Source of the DNA: Campylobacter concisus | GTDB lineage: Bacteria; Campylobacterota; Campylobacteria; Campylobacterales; Campylobacteraceae | DNA length: 64,000 nt | Direction: 5' to 3' | Assembly (NCBI RefSeq): GCF_003049735.1 | Contig: NZ_PIRM01000001.1 | Coordinates: forward strand, 372,001 to 436,000 | Shown here: positions 9,783 through 18,902 of the stretch, piece by piece | Position numbering within the stretch: position 1 is the stretch's first letter | Layout of the letters: every line of letters begins with the position of its first letter | Position numbers and translations under genes: made by a program | Notes under the pieces: generated by a model | The model's input: only the letters and a program-made list of their open reading frames with translations | The model's database searches: none | What the model was told of the DNA's origin: nothing

Positions 9783-10711
9783 TTTTTATCTCCTTTGTCA
9801 TTTGGCACTGGATTTGTGAAGAAAAACTCGTAAGGATTGTCTTCAAGCCTTTGAAGCGCGCCTCTAAATTCGCGAAGCGTCTTGTCAAATCCATTTAAAA
9901 AATCACTCGCTTCTCTTAATAACGGCCCAACTGTATTTCTAAGGTCGTATTCACCATCTTTAGCCTTTTTAGTGATAAGCTCTTGCAGCGAATTATATCC
10001 AGTGATGGCCGAATTTGCCGATACAAAAACTTGGTTCGCATTTGAGATTAGTCTGTTTAAATTTTTAACCAGTTCTTTTGTATCGGTTTTGTTTAAAGTG
10101 TCTGTAAAATTTTTCACATTTTTAACGATACTATCAACCTCGCTTAATCCCTCTTCGTCTGTTAAAACTTGTGTAAATTTATCAATATTTTTAAGGACTG
10201 ACTCTACGTGAGCAATATTTTCAGGCGAGAAAAAGTTATCGACTTTATCAAGTGTTTGATTTATCTTTAAGGTGATGTTTTCAGCGTTGTTTCCAAGCTT
10301 TGAAAAGAGGCTCTCTTCAAGCTGCAAAATAGGCTTTTGACCTGATGTAAAGTCTTTTGTTCCACGGCTTATATTTATACTAGCAACACCGCTAATAGCC
10401 TGAACTTCTATACTTGCCACGCTATCGGCCTTTATCGGCAGATCTTCTCTAATTTTCATTGTGATGTTTATAAGAGCGTTTTTATCATCGACAAAATTTA
10501 TATCACTAACACTTCCAGCTGGCACACCGATAAATTTAACCGTAGAATCGACCTTTAGACCGCTTGGTAGCTCAGTCGTGTGGATGTAGTACTCTTTAAA
10601 ATCAACCTTTGTATTATTTTTGCTAGTCATCCACCAAATAAATATCGCAAATGCTGTAAGGCAAGCCATAAAAAACATGCCAACAATAGTATAAGAATTT
10701 CTATTTTCCAT
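9779..10711 (-). CDS. mlaD: MlaD-type MCE-domain lipid-transport protein
   Basis: 310 residues. An N-terminal helix (about 8-28) anchors it in the inner membrane; the MCE domain follows at about 38-115 (YYIHTTELPSGLKVDSTVKFIGVPAGSV, in pieces, and INITMKIREDLPIKADSVA). A long amphipathic helical tail of about 190 residues with repeated V-x-x-x-V/L-x-N patterns extends into the periplasm. MCE proteins form hexameric rings that pass phospholipid between membranes. It follows the ATPase gene directly with no gap and overlaps the lipoprotein gene by 4 bases. The tail is longer than in E. coli MlaD (183 residues in total), more like chloroplast TGD2 or mycobacterial relatives. Confidence 0.88.
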   Translation of the reverse strand: MENRNSYTIVGMFFMACLTAFAIFIWWMTSKNNTKVDFKEYYIHTTELPSGLKVDSTVKFIGVPAGSVSDINFVDDKNALINITMKIREDLPIKADSVASIEVQAISGVASINISRGTKDFTSGQKPILQLEESLFSKLGNNAENITLKINQTLDKVDNFFSPENIAHVESVLKNIDKFTQVLTDEEGLSEVDSIVKNVKNFTDTLNKTDTKELVKNLNRLISNANQVFVSANSAITGYNSLQELITKKAKDGEYDLRNTVGPLLREASDFLNGFDKTLREFRGALQRLEDNPYEFFFTNPVPNDKGDKK

Positions 10712-11452
10712 CTACTTTTTCCTCATTTTAAATAGCTCTTCAAGTGGGTTGTTTTTAAGATATTCAAGCTCTTTTATATTTCCCTCAAAAGCTATTTTTT
10801 TGTTATCTATTATCAAAAATCTATCCAAAATATCAAAAATACTATCAGCATCATGAGTCACCATGACAACAGTCACGCCGATGCTATCACGAAGCTCTTT
10901 TATGAGTGCATCCATCTGGCGTGAGCTAACTGGATCGAGGCCGCTGTTTGGCTCATCTAAAAATAGCACCCTAGGGCTTAGCACCAAGGCTCTTGCTAGC
11001 GCGGCACGCTTTTTCATACCGCCACTTAGCTCGCTTGGATAAAGCATAGATACCTCTTTTTTTAGCCCTACTTTTTGTATCCAAAACATCGCTATCTCAT
11101 CGATCTGACGTTTGTTAAATTTAGAGTACTCATGAAGCAAAACGCCCACATTATCAAGGATCGTCATCGAGCTATAAAGTGCGCCAAACTGAAACATCGT
11201 CCCACTTTTTAGCTTAATCTCTTGCTGCTCCTCTTGACTACCTTTCCACATATTGACACCGTCAAAAAATATATCGCCCTCGCTTGGCTTTTTTAGATAT
11301 ATCATCGTCTTCATAAGCGTCGTTTTACCAGCGCCACTACCGCCTAAAAAGCCGTAAATTTCTGCCTCTTTTACGCTCCAGCTTACATTATCGTGCATTA
11401 TCTTATCGCCATAACTTGTCGTTATGTTTTTTCCAACTATTATCTCGTTCAT
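10712..11452 (-). CDS. mlaF: MlaF-type ABC transporter ATP-binding protein
   Basis: A standard ABC ATPase: Walker A GGSGAGKTTL near residue 40, Q-loop MFQFGALYSSMTILDNV, signature LSGGMKKRAALARAL, Walker B VLFLDEPNSGLD, and a switch His in MVTHDADS. The FGALYSSMTVxDNV-like Q-loop is characteristic of MlaF/Ttg2A, which drives phospholipid transport at the inner membrane. The frame is open from a GTG at 11464, but the ATG at 11452 forms a 4-base ATGA overlap with the permease stop, so I prefer that start (246 residues). The next gene begins immediately after the stop. ATP hydrolysis powers the MlaE permease encoded just upstream. Confidence 0.92.
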   Translation of the reverse strand: MNEIIVGKNITTSYGDKIMHDNVSWSVKEAEIYGFLGGSGAGKTTLMKTMIYLKKPSEGDIFFDGVNMWKGSQEEQQEIKLKSGTMFQFGALYSSMTILDNVGVLLHEYSKFNKRQIDEIAMFWIQKVGLKKEVSMLYPSELSGGMKKRAALARALVLSPRVLFLDEPNSGLDPVSSRQMDALIKELRDSIGVTVVMVTHDADSIFDILDRFLIIDNKKIAFEGNIKELEYLKNNPLEELFKMRKK

Positions 11453-12555
11453 ATCTTTAGCCACATAAAAATTATCGCGAAAAACGCATCAAGCGCGATA
11501 ACCCAAAATATCGCATTTACGACGCTAACTGTTGTCATTGCTCCAAGGCTTTGGGCATTTTGACTCACACCAAATCCCCTCATGCAGCCAATTATTGCTA
11601 TTACTGCGCCAAAAAATGGAGCTTTTATCATGCCAACAGCAAAGTGCCTAAGCTCAACCATCTCGCGAAATCTATTTAGATAGTCGCTAAAGCTGATATC
11701 AAGTATCGTTTGGCAAATAATCATCTGCCCTAAGATACTTATCGCGTCAGCTATAAAGATAATGACAGGCACGCAAAGTACCATGGCAATGATGCGTGGC
11801 AGCACCAAGAAGTTAAATGGCTCAAAGCCCATCGTCTTCATCGCGTCTATCTCTTCGGTTAGCTTCATAGCGCCAATTTGAGCAGTAAAACTAGAGGCTG
11901 ATCTACCCGCGATGACGATAGCAGCGATGAGTGGGGCCACCTCTCTAAGCGTTAGCATACCCATGATCTCTACTATAAATATACTTGCCCCAAAGCTTGC
12001 AAGCATCGCACTGCCAAGATAGGCAAGCACAACACCTATCAAAAAAGCGGTGAGGGATACGATAAAAACGGCATTTACGCCGCCATCTTTTATATAGTTA
12101 CTAAATTCCCTAAATCTAAGACTGGCTGGATTAAATAAAATTTTTACGCTTTTTATTAAAAATTCGCCCAAGAACGTGCCAAACTCAGCTAAATTCACAA
12201 AACCTTCACAAATTTTTTCACCGAGTCGTGAGAAGAAATTTAGACTATTGTGCGGCGGCATATAGTTAAAATCAATCTTTTCATCATTTAAAAGATCACC
12301 CATCGCCTTTATCTTCTCATCATTTGTAATGATCTCAAATTTCTTACCATTTAGTGCATTTCTTAAAAGGATTAAAATAGCATAATCAATACTTTTTAGC
12401 TCGCTAAAGTCAAATTTAATACTGCCACTAAGTTTTTGGATTTTTTTAAAAATGCTTTGTAAATTTTTTGCGTCTTTATAGCTAAACTCACCTATAAATT
12501 TTATAGTCTGAGCGCCATTTGCCACTACAAAAATGACATCATTTTTATTTTGCAA
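11449..12555 (-). CDS. mlaE: MlaE-type ABC permease with N-terminal STAS domain
   Basis: 368 residues, about 110 longer than E. coli MlaE. The first ~105 residues form a STAS-like domain (IKFIGEFSYKDAKNLQSIF, FDFSELKSIDYAILILLRN), equivalent to a fused MlaB. The remainder is the permease domain: FREFSNYIKDGGVNAV, the LTAFLIGVVLAYLG helix, MGMLTLREVAPLIAAIVIAGRSASSFTAQIGAMK (in segments) with the conserved E-I-DAM motif, and final helices to residue 368. It is the first gene of the lipid-transport operon and divergent from tgt across 79 bases. The MlaB-MlaE fusion is common outside gammaproteobacteria, so the system is complete without a separate mlaB. Confidence 0.9.
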   Translation of the reverse strand: MQNKNDVIFVVANGAQTIKFIGEFSYKDAKNLQSIFKKIQKLSGSIKFDFSELKSIDYAILILLRNALNGKKFEIITNDEKIKAMGDLLNDEKIDFNYMPPHNSLNFFSRLGEKICEGFVNLAEFGTFLGEFLIKSVKILFNPASLRFREFSNYIKDGGVNAVFIVSLTAFLIGVVLAYLGSAMLASFGASIFIVEIMGMLTLREVAPLIAAIVIAGRSASSFTAQIGAMKLTEEIDAMKTMGFEPFNFLVLPRIIAMVLCVPVIIFIADAISILGQMIICQTILDISFSDYLNRFREMVELRHFAVGMIKAPFFGAVIAIIGCMRGFGVSQNAQSLGAMTTVSVVNAIFWVIALDAFFAIIFMWLKI

Positions 12556-12634
12556 AAAGTTCCTTTGCCTTAAAATTTCTGGATTATATTATAAATTTTG
12601 TTAAAATAAAAAATCAAAAATTTTAAGGATTTAG

Positions 12635-13765
12635 ATGAAATTTGAAGTTATAAAAAAAGATGGAAATGCAAGGCGTGGTATCCTAACAACTGCCCATAGC
12701 GTTATACAAACGCCAGTTTTCATGCCAGTTGGCACGGTTGGTGCGGTTAAAAGCTTAGACGCCTTTGATATGAGTGAAATTTTAGACGCAAAGATAATCT
12801 TAGCGAACACCTACCACATGTATCTGCGCCCCGGAAGCAAGGTCGTGCGCGAGTTTGGCGGGCTTCATGGATTTTCTAAGTTTGAGCGCTCTTTTTTAAC
12901 AGATAGCGGTGGATTTCAGGCATTTTCGCTTAGGTCAAACACTAAAAACGATGATGGTGGGATAAAATTTAAAAGCCACATCGACGGCAGCACGCACTAT
13001 TTTACGCCAAAGTCCGTTCTTGATACGCAATACGATCTAGGTAGCGACATTATGATGATACTTGATGATTTGGTTGCCCTACCTGCTGAGCCAAAGAGGA
13101 TCGATCTAAGCATAAAGCGAACGATAAAATGGGCAAAAGAGGCGATTGATTATCATAAATTTATGCAAAGTAAAGGCGTTGGCTTAGAGCAAAACATCTT
13201 TGGCATCGTTCAAGGAGGCACTGATTATGAGGCACGTAAATTTTGCGCCGAAGCTTTAAATGAGCTGTCATTTGATGGCCTTGCAATAGGAGGACTAAGC
13301 GTTGGCGAGAGCAACGAGGCGATGTATGACACTGTTGAGGCGGTTATGCCATTTATGGATGAGCTAAGGCCGCGTTATCTAATGGGCGTTGGCACGCCAG
13401 AGGATCTCGTAGAAAACGTGGAGCGAGGCGTTGATATGTTTGACTGCGTCATGCCAACAAGAAACGCAAGAAACGGCACGCTCTTTACTAGCTTTGGCAA
13501 GATAAATATAAAATCAGCTAAATTTATAAACGACCACGCGCCAATTGACCCGCAGTGTCAGTGCTATACCTGCAAACGCTACTCCAGAGGCTATCTAAAT
13601 CACCTTTTTAAGGCAAGAGAGCTCACATTTTTTAGGCTAGCAAGCCTTCACAACCTGCACTACTATCTAAATTTGATGAAAGAGATGAGAGAGGCAATAG
13701 AAAGAGGCGAATTTGCCAAATTTAAGAAAAATTTTTATGCTAAAAGGGTAAAAAATGAGCTATAA
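12635..13765 (+). CDS. tgt: Queuine/preQ1 tRNA-guanine transglycosylase
   Basis: 376 residues, normal length. It exchanges guanine 34 in GUN-anticodon tRNAs for preQ1. Asp90 in [11 protein letters not shown] and the nucleophile Asp near residue 270 in [12 protein letters not shown] are present. The structural zinc site is CQCYTC starting near residue 308, with the following YLNHL His. The start ATG is preceded by AAGGA five bases upstream. The gene is divergent from the lipid-transport operon and its last 11 bases overlap the CorA-like gene. I recall the same tgt-CorA-like order in C. jejuni. Confidence 0.96.
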   Translation: MKFEVIKKDGNARRGILTTAHSVIQTPVFMPVGTVGAVKSLDAFDMSEILDAKIILANTYHMYLRPGSKVVREFGGLHGFSKFERSFLTDSGGFQAFSLRSNTKNDDGGIKFKSHIDGSTHYFTPKSVLDTQYDLGSDIMMILDDLVALPAEPKRIDLSIKRTIKWAKEAIDYHKFMQSKGVGLEQNIFGIVQGGTDYEARKFCAEALNELSFDGLAIGGLSVGESNEAMYDTVEAVMPFMDELRPRYLMGVGTPEDLVENVERGVDMFDCVMPTRNARNGTLFTSFGKINIKSAKFINDHAPIDPQCQCYTCKRYSRGYLNHLFKARELTFFRLASLHNLHYYLNLMKEMREAIERGEFAKFKKNFYAKRVKNEL

Positions 13766-14453
13766 AAGTTCAGTTTGTGGATATTTTTATGGCGATGAAT
13801 ACGACTATATTTTGCTTGTTTCTTTCACACAAAAGCAAAGCTATAAATTTTTATTTAAAAATGGCAAAATTTACAAAGAAGATTTTGATCACGAATGCGA
13901 TAAAAACGAGTTTGAAGCGGCTCTTAAAAAACTATGTAATGAATATGCAAACAAAATTTTAGAACATCAAGAAGAACTAAACGAGTATGAAAAAATTTAC
14001 GCTAGTCGAAAAAACTTTAATAAATTTATCAAAAGACACCACTTTTTAAAATATGAGATTAGAAAATTTCAAAACAAGATATCTCATTTTTATGAAACCC
14101 TTTCGATTTGTCAAAGTGAGCAACAAAATTTAAAAAAAGAGCTTAAAAATAGTACTCATGAGGCAAATGTTTTTAGAACAATGGCCAATGAATATGCCTG
14201 CAGAATCGATGATATTTATACATTTATACAAAGTATAAAAAATGACAAAATCAATCAAAACATTTACATTTTAACAATGATATCAGCTGTAATGCTACCA
14301 TTAAATCTGATAACTGGGTTTTTTGGCATGAATACACAAGGCTTGCCATTTAATGAAACTAAAAATGCCACTATAATAGTTGTATCAATAATGCTTGGAG
14401 TAATTCTTTGTTGTACTTCTTTTTTGTTTTGGTACACGAATAAGAAAAAGTAG
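13755..14453 (+). CDS. Compact CorA-family divalent cation transporter
   Basis: 232 residues, clearly shorter than the about 310-330 of typical CorA. The N-terminal part is a reduced, lysine- and aspartate-rich cytoplasmic domain, then a long coiled-coil helix (about 100-170). Two C-terminal TM helices follow (about 170-190 and 205-226). TM1 ends with [11 protein letters not shown], the GMN signature of CorA ion entrance followed by a short loop. The C-terminus is KKK. It likely moves magnesium, cobalt or zinc as a pentamer in the inner membrane. It overlaps tgt by 11 bases. The reduced cytoplasmic domain could alter gating (inference). Confidence 0.8.
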   Translation: MSYKSSVCGYFYGDEYDYILLVSFTQKQSYKFLFKNGKIYKEDFDHECDKNEFEAALKKLCNEYANKILEHQEELNEYEKIYASRKNFNKFIKRHHFLKYEIRKFQNKISHFYETLSICQSEQQNLKKELKNSTHEANVFRTMANEYACRIDDIYTFIQSIKNDKINQNIYILTMISAVMLPLNLITGFFGMNTQGLPFNETKNATIIVVSIMLGVILCCTSFLFWYTNKKK

Positions 14454-14582
14454 AAAATAAATAAATTTAGTATATATTTTAAATTTTTATAGCCTAGTGG
14501 TAAAAACAATAAAAATAAATAGATTTTTATTAATATTAAAAAAGATAAAAATATTTAAGAAAAAAAATGGATTTAAAGAAAA

Positions 14583-14612
14583 GTTAAAAGTCCTGAATAG
14601 ACATCAGGACAG
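14583..14612 (-). terminator. Intrinsic terminator of the ribosomal/tRNA-modification operon
   Basis: GTCCTGA at 14590-14596 and TCAGGAC at 14604-14610 form a perfect 7-bp stem with a 7-base loop, starting 11 bases after the L19 stop codon. On the minus strand the stem is followed by TTTTAACTTTTC, an acceptable U-rich tail. Confidence 0.75.
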
Positions 14613-14621
14613 ATAGTAAAA

Positions 14622-14978
14622 TTATTTTCTAAGTTCGCGGATCTTAGCAGCTTTGCCACGAAGGTCACGTAGATAGAATAATTTAGCCCTTCTAACACGA
14701 CCTTTTCTAAGAACCTTTATCTCTTCGATAGAATCACTAAAAATTGGGAAAATTCTCTCAACGCCAACACTATTAGCGCCAATTTTTCTAATGATAAATG
14801 TTTCGCCGGTACCGCTACCACGTCTAGCTATACAAATACCTTCAAAATTTTGAATTCTAGTTTTATCGCCTTCGTGGATACGAGTAGCAACACGCAATGT
14901 ATCTCCTGCACGGAAGTCAGGAATATTTTTACTAGCAATTTGAGCATTTTCAAATGCTTCAATGTATTTATTTCTCAT
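14622..14978 (-). CDS. rplS: 50S ribosomal protein L19
   Basis: 118 residues, the standard size. L19 sits at the 30S-50S interface. The conserved [22 protein letters not shown] block (in pieces), [21 protein letters not shown] and the basic C-terminus [18 protein letters not shown] are all present. It ends the operon ffh / rpsP / khpA / rimM / trmD / rplS, 8 bases after trmD, and is followed by a clear hairpin terminator. This is the classical bacterial rpsP-rimM-trmD-rplS order. Confidence 0.98.
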   Translation of the reverse strand: MRNKYIEAFENAQIASKNIPDFRAGDTLRVATRIHEGDKTRIQNFEGICIARRGSGTGETFIIRKIGANSVGVERIFPIFSDSIEEIKVLRKGRVRRAKLFYLRDLRGKAAKIRELRK

Positions 14979-14986
14979 GTTTTTCC

Positions 14987-15679
14987 TTATTTATGTGGCT
15001 TAAGCTTTTGATATAAATCAGGGCGAAAGAACCTTGTTTTGCAGTGAGCCATCTTATTTTTTAAAGTGTGGATTTTAGCATGGTTACCCTTTAAAAACTC
15101 TGAAACCACAAAGATTGATCTAAAATTATCAGGCTTTGTAAAAGATGGAGCTTCAAGCAAATTATCCTCAAAACTCTCAACTTCAAGGCTCATATCGTTT
15201 CCTAAAACTCCAGGTATATTTCTTGATATTGCGTCGCTCATACAAAGTGCAGGCAGCTCTCCACCAGTTAAAATAAAATCACCTATACAAAAAACTTCGT
15301 CCGCCCAAAGCTCAACAACTCTCTCATCCAGCCCTTCATATCTACTGCAAACAAAACAAATGTGATCTTTTTTAGAAAGCCTCTTTGCATCATTTTGACT
15401 AAATTTTTTGCCAGCTGGCGTTAAAAATATCACATGAGCATTTTTATCTTTTTCTTTTAGAAATTTGATCGACTCATCCAAAGGCTGTGGAAACATCAAA
15501 AGCCCTGCTCCGCCTCCGATCATATAATCATCAACTTTATTATGCTTATCTTTGGTAAAATTTCTTGGATTTATAAAATTAATTTCGATAAATTTATTGC
15601 TAATCGCACGTTTCAAAATAGAATCACAAAAATAAGGTTTAACTAAATTTTCAAAAAGTGTAATAAACGTAAATGTCAT
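14987..15679 (-). CDS. trmD: tRNA (guanine37-N1)-methyltransferase
   Basis: 230 residues, within the normal range of 230-255. TrmD methylates G37 of tRNAs to prevent +1 frameshifting, using SAM bound in a trefoil knot. Visible motifs: [15 protein letters not shown] at the N-terminus, [18 protein letters not shown], the knot-forming [14 protein letters not shown], and [14 protein letters not shown]. Its ATG overlaps the rimM stop by 4 bases (ATGA), and rplS follows after 8 bases. Confidence 0.97.
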   Translation of the reverse strand: MTFTFITLFENLVKPYFCDSILKRAISNKFIEINFINPRNFTKDKHNKVDDYMIGGGAGLLMFPQPLDESIKFLKEKDKNAHVIFLTPAGKKFSQNDAKRLSKKDHICFVCSRYEGLDERVVELWADEVFCIGDFILTGGELPALCMSDAISRNIPGVLGNDMSLEVESFEDNLLEAPSFTKPDNFRSIFVVSEFLKGNHAKIHTLKNKMAHCKTRFFRPDLYQKLKPHK

Positions 15680-16206
15680 GAATTTTCTAAAATGGCTCTA
15701 GCGCCTTTTACCAAAATCTCTCCACTATCCAAATTTACGCTTTCGATAAAATGCTCCAAATATGGAACGTAAAAATTCTTTGGTTTACCACCCAAGGTAA
15801 GCTCTTCATCAGTTTTTATGTATAAAAGTGAATTTGCAAAATTATCTTGGATATCTTCTACAATACCCAAAATTTCACCACTTTCTATAACTTTTAATCC
15901 AATAATATCAAACTGAAAAAATTCATCTTTTTTTAGTTTACATTTTTTTCTAGTAAGCTCTTTTGTGGTATATATAGTTCTATTTACAAGCGTTTTAGCA
16001 AGATCTAAGTTATCAAAATTTTCAAACAAAACCAGCTCTTTTTGTCTATTGTAGTCTTTTATGGTCAGCTGATCATTGTTTTTGTCAAAAAAAGTTGCAC
16101 CTTTTTTAAACTGTTCTGGGAAGTCGCTCTTATTGTGAAGCTTTAAGTAGCCATTTAAACCAACACATCTTCCGATGGTAGCGACTTCAACAATATCACT
16201 ATTCAA
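15676..16206 (-). CDS. rimM: 16S rRNA processing protein RimM
   Basis: 176 residues. RimM helps the maturation of the 30S head and binds S19. The N-terminal part has [17 protein letters not shown], the usual RimM opening motif, and the C-terminal PRC-barrel domain contains [15 protein letters not shown] and [14 protein letters not shown] (near 140-155). The start appears to be TTG at 16206, which overlaps the KH-protein stop by 8 bases; no ATG is available in a sensible place, so translation is probably coupled. It overlaps trmD by 4 bases. Confidence 0.93.
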   Translation of the reverse strand: MNSDIVEVATIGRCVGLNGYLKLHNKSDFPEQFKKGATFFDKNNDQLTIKDYNRQKELVLFENFDNLDLAKTLVNRTIYTTKELTRKKCKLKKDEFFQFDIIGLKVIESGEILGIVEDIQDNFANSLLYIKTDEELTLGGKPKNFYVPYLEHFIESVNLDSGEILVKGARAILENS

Positions 16207-16441
16207 TAGCTTTTACCGTTACTCTATAGCTTGTATTATCTTTGGCTTTACAACCAATAATAACGGTCTTTATAGCGTTTATCATTTTGCCATCTTTACC
16301 GATAAGTTTTCCTGTATCAACCTTATCGGCACTTATAATTATCTCAGCAAAATTTTCACCAAGTTCCTGACGATCAACACTTACTTTATCAGGAAAATCA
16401 GCAATCAACTTGGCATATTCGTATAAAAAATTTTTAACCAT
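16199..16441 (-). CDS. khpA: KH-domain RNA-binding protein KhpA
   Basis: 80 residues, the KhpA/YlqC size. A single type II KH domain is visible, with the GxxG loop as GKDGKMINAIKTVI near residues 44-57 and RVTVKAIE at the end. KhpA is an RNA-binding protein that in Gram-positives pairs with KhpB; its position between rpsP and rimM is conserved across many bacteria. It overlaps rpsP by one base and rimM by 8. No function beyond RNA binding can be read from the sequence. Confidence 0.9.
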   Translation of the reverse strand: MVKNFLYEYAKLIADFPDKVSVDRQELGENFAEIIISADKVDTGKLIGKDGKMINAIKTVIIGCKAKDNTSYRVTVKAIE

Positions 16442-16668
16442 TATTTTGTAATTTGTGCAACTCTATCGCTAAGTTTAGCACCAACGCTTTTCCAGTAATC
16501 TAATCTCTCTTTGTTGAAATTTATAACATTTGGCTCAACCATAGGATTGTAATAGCCAATACTTTCTATCCAGCCACTATCACGTCTTTTCCTGCTATCT
16601 GTAACAACTATACGATAAAAAGGTCTTTTCTTACGTCCCATTCTTGTTAGTCTTACTACTGTTGCCAT
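16441..16668 (-). CDS. rpsP: 30S ribosomal protein S16
   Basis: 75 residues, short but normal for this group. S16 is an early-assembling 30S protein. The whole chain is diagnostic: [38 protein letters not shown] and [17 protein letters not shown] good AGGAG ribosome site precedes the ATG. It is followed by khpA with one base of overlap and preceded by ffh with a 72-base spacer that contains a strong hairpin (16701-16731). Confidence 0.98.
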   Translation of the reverse strand: MATVVRLTRMGRKKRPFYRIVVTDSRKRRDSGWIESIGYYNPMVEPNVINFNKERLDYWKSVGAKLSDRVAQITK

Positions 16669-16700
16669 ATTATATTTCTCCTCTTGTTTTTAAATAAAGC

Positions 16701-16731
16701 TTAAATTTGGATAACAAATATCCAAATTTAA
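16701..16731 (-). promoter_or_regulatory. Perfect 13-bp hairpin between ffh and rpsP
   Basis: TTAAATTTGGATA at 16701-16713 and its exact complement at 16719-16731 flank the 5-base loop ACAAA. It lies in the 72-base spacer between the ffh stop and the rpsP start. On the minus strand it is followed by GCTTTATTTAAAAAC, a poor U-tract, so it may be a leaky terminator, an mRNA processing site that sets ffh and rpsP levels apart, or part of an S16 leader. Confidence 0.6.
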
Positions 16732-16740
16732 ACCCTTTTA

Positions 16741-18081
16741 TCAAACAGGTCTTTTAAAATTTACTTGAGAAAGCATATTTGTAAGTCCTTTTGCTCCACC
16801 TTTTCCTGAAAATTTCTTAGCAAGTTTTGAGGCATTTTCAAACTGCTTTAAAAATCGATTTACCTCTATCTGAGAAAGTCCAGAACCAGCCGATAAACGT
16901 CTTTTTCTACTATTATTCAAAAGTTCAGGATTTTCACGCTCTTTTTGCGTCATAGAGTTTATCATAGCCTTAATATGTAAAATTTCTTTTGAATTATCAA
17001 GATCTATATCTTTTATTTGATTTGCAATATTTGAAAGACCAGGTATCATCCCCATCAAAGACTTCATACTACCAAGCTTTTTAACGCTTTCCATTTGATC
17101 TAAAAAGTCATTAAAGTTAAACTGACCTTTTTTTATCTTTTGATTTAGGCGTTTTGCCTCTTTTTCATCGATAATAGTCGATGTTTTCTCTACCAAAGTA
17201 GCTAAGTCACCCTCACCCATTATACGGCTTACAATGCGGTCTGGTATAAAACTCTCGATATCAGCTACTTTCTCGCCGGTGCCGACAAATCTAAGTGGAA
17301 TATTTAGCTGTTTTGCAATACTAATAGCTACGCCACCTTTTGAGTCAGAGTCAAATTTAGAAAGGATAACTCCAGAAATTCCTAAAATTTCATTAAAACT
17401 TGTAGCTGTTTTTACGGCATCTTGTCCACTCATAGCGTCAGCTACGTAGAAAATTTCATGTGGATTTATCGCATTTTTTACATCTTTTATCTCTTGCATC
17501 AACTTTTCATCGATCGCGAGACGACCTGCGGTATCCACTAAAAGCACATCATAAAGACCACTTTTTGCTTTTTCTAGCGCTTCTTTTGCTACTTTTATAG
17601 GATTATTTTCGTTTTCTATATAAAAAAGATCGATCTCGTTTGCAACGCAGAGCTGTCTTAGCTGCTCAACCGCCGCTAATCTTTGCAAGTCACAAGCCGC
17701 AACTAAAACTTTTTTCTTTCTTAGTTTTAGGTAGTTTGCAAGCTTGATAGTTGTCGTTGTTTTACCGCTACCTTGCAAACCAGCCATCAAAACAATGGTC
17801 GGTGCAACTGGCGCATAGACAAAGCCTTGGTTGCCAGGAGCTGTTAAGATAGTCGTTAAATTTGACTTTATCGCATCTAAGAAATTCTTTTGGCCTACGC
17901 CAGTTTGCTTTAGTTCGCTTTCGATAGACGCGAGTAGATCTTTGGTGACTTTATGGTGAACATCAGCTTTTAAAAGAGCTTTTTTAAGCACATCAAGTGC
18001 GTTTTTTAGAGCTTTTTCGTCATCTACAAAACGTATCTTGCTAACGGCTAATCTAAAAGACTCGCTAATTTGTTCGAACAC
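16741..18081 (-). CDS. ffh: Signal recognition particle protein Ffh
   Basis: 446 residues, normal. Ffh binds 4.5S RNA and signal sequences and docks with FtsY at the inner membrane. Domains: N helical bundle (1-90), GTPase with GLQGSGKTTTT at 101-111, DLQRLAAVEQL, DTAGR, and the SKFDSDSKGG G4 region, then the methionine-rich M domain from about 300 (SMKSLMGMIPGLSNI, and the RNA-binding SRKRRLSAGSG). A C-terminal tail KKFSGKGGAKGLTNMLSQV is typical. It heads the translation-related block and precedes rpsP. Confidence 0.97.
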   Translation of the reverse strand: MFEQISESFRLAVSKIRFVDDEKALKNALDVLKKALLKADVHHKVTKDLLASIESELKQTGVGQKNFLDAIKSNLTTILTAPGNQGFVYAPVAPTIVLMAGLQGSGKTTTTIKLANYLKLRKKKVLVAACDLQRLAAVEQLRQLCVANEIDLFYIENENNPIKVAKEALEKAKSGLYDVLLVDTAGRLAIDEKLMQEIKDVKNAINPHEIFYVADAMSGQDAVKTATSFNEILGISGVILSKFDSDSKGGVAISIAKQLNIPLRFVGTGEKVADIESFIPDRIVSRIMGEGDLATLVEKTSTIIDEKEAKRLNQKIKKGQFNFNDFLDQMESVKKLGSMKSLMGMIPGLSNIANQIKDIDLDNSKEILHIKAMINSMTQKERENPELLNNSRKRRLSAGSGLSQIEVNRFLKQFENASKLAKKFSGKGGAKGLTNMLSQVNFKRPV

Positions 18082-18143
18082 TAATCACCTTTCTAAGTTG
18101 TTATTAAAGGGCGTATATTACTAAATAATTTCTTTATTGCTCT

Positions 18144-18902
18144 TTAAATTTCAAATTTATTAGACAGCTCAAATCCAAGAGAGTTAAATTCTTTTGGGAT
18201 TGGCGCTTTAAATTTATAGTTTAAAAGAGCGATAGAATAAGCATGCAAGAACATTCTATTTGCCCTATTTTTGCCGTATTTCTCATCGCCAACAATAGGT
18301 AAATTTAAGCTAGCCAAATGCACTCTTATCTGGTGCGTTCTGCCTGTTTTTATGGCGACTTTTACCAGCGTTTTTTTGCCAACAACCATGAGAGGCAAAA
18401 TTTCACTGATCGCTTCTTTACCGTCTTTTGATATCTTTGAAATGGCGCCATTTTTATTTTTTATCGTTAAGATAGGCTCATTTACAACCACTTCTTCACT
18501 CATAATGCCCCTAACTGCGGCCACATAAATTTTCTCAACCTTCATCTTTTTAAACTCATTTATGGCAAGGCTAGCAAATTCGTCATTTTTTACAAGAAGC
18601 AGTACGCCGCTTGTATCCTTATCGAGTCTGTGAAGGAGTGGAAATTTACACATTTGGCTGATTTTTTCGCTAGTTATGACAGCTGGTTTGCTAATGGCTA
18701 TTAAATTTTCATCTTCAAAAATAACACTTGGCTTTGGCATCTCCTCGACGCTAAATTTAGTATTTTCACTCATCAAAGCACGAGCTATCATCACCTTTTG
18801 CCCTTTGGCATAAACTAGGCCGCTGTCAATTAGCTCCTTTGCCTCGTTGTTTGAGATATTTTTTTGTTTGGCTAAAATTTTATACGCTTTTTCTTCACTC
18901 AT
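18144..18902 (-). CDS. RluA-family pseudouridine synthase
   Basis: 252 residues. The N-terminal ~60 residues look like an S4 RNA-binding domain (SNNEAKELIDSGLVYAKGQKV, in parts). The catalytic RluA core follows: LHRLDKDTSGVLLLVKN with the nucleophilic Asp near residue 96, KTGRTHQIRVHLA, and LPIVGDEKYG. It isomerises a specific uridine in rRNA or tRNA; which one cannot be told from sequence (RluC/RluD/TruC-like are all possible). Its ATG overlaps the waaA stop by 4 bases, so it is co-translated with waaA. Confidence 0.88.
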   Translation of the reverse strand: MSEEKAYKILAKQKNISNNEAKELIDSGLVYAKGQKVMIARALMSENTKFSVEEMPKPSVIFEDENLIAISKPAVITSEKISQMCKFPLLHRLDKDTSGVLLLVKNDEFASLAINEFKKMKVEKIYVAAVRGIMSEEVVVNEPILTIKNKNGAISKISKDGKEAISEILPLMVVGKKTLVKVAIKTGRTHQIRVHLASLNLPIVGDEKYGKNRANRMFLHAYSIALLNYKFKAPIPKEFNSLGFELSNKFEI

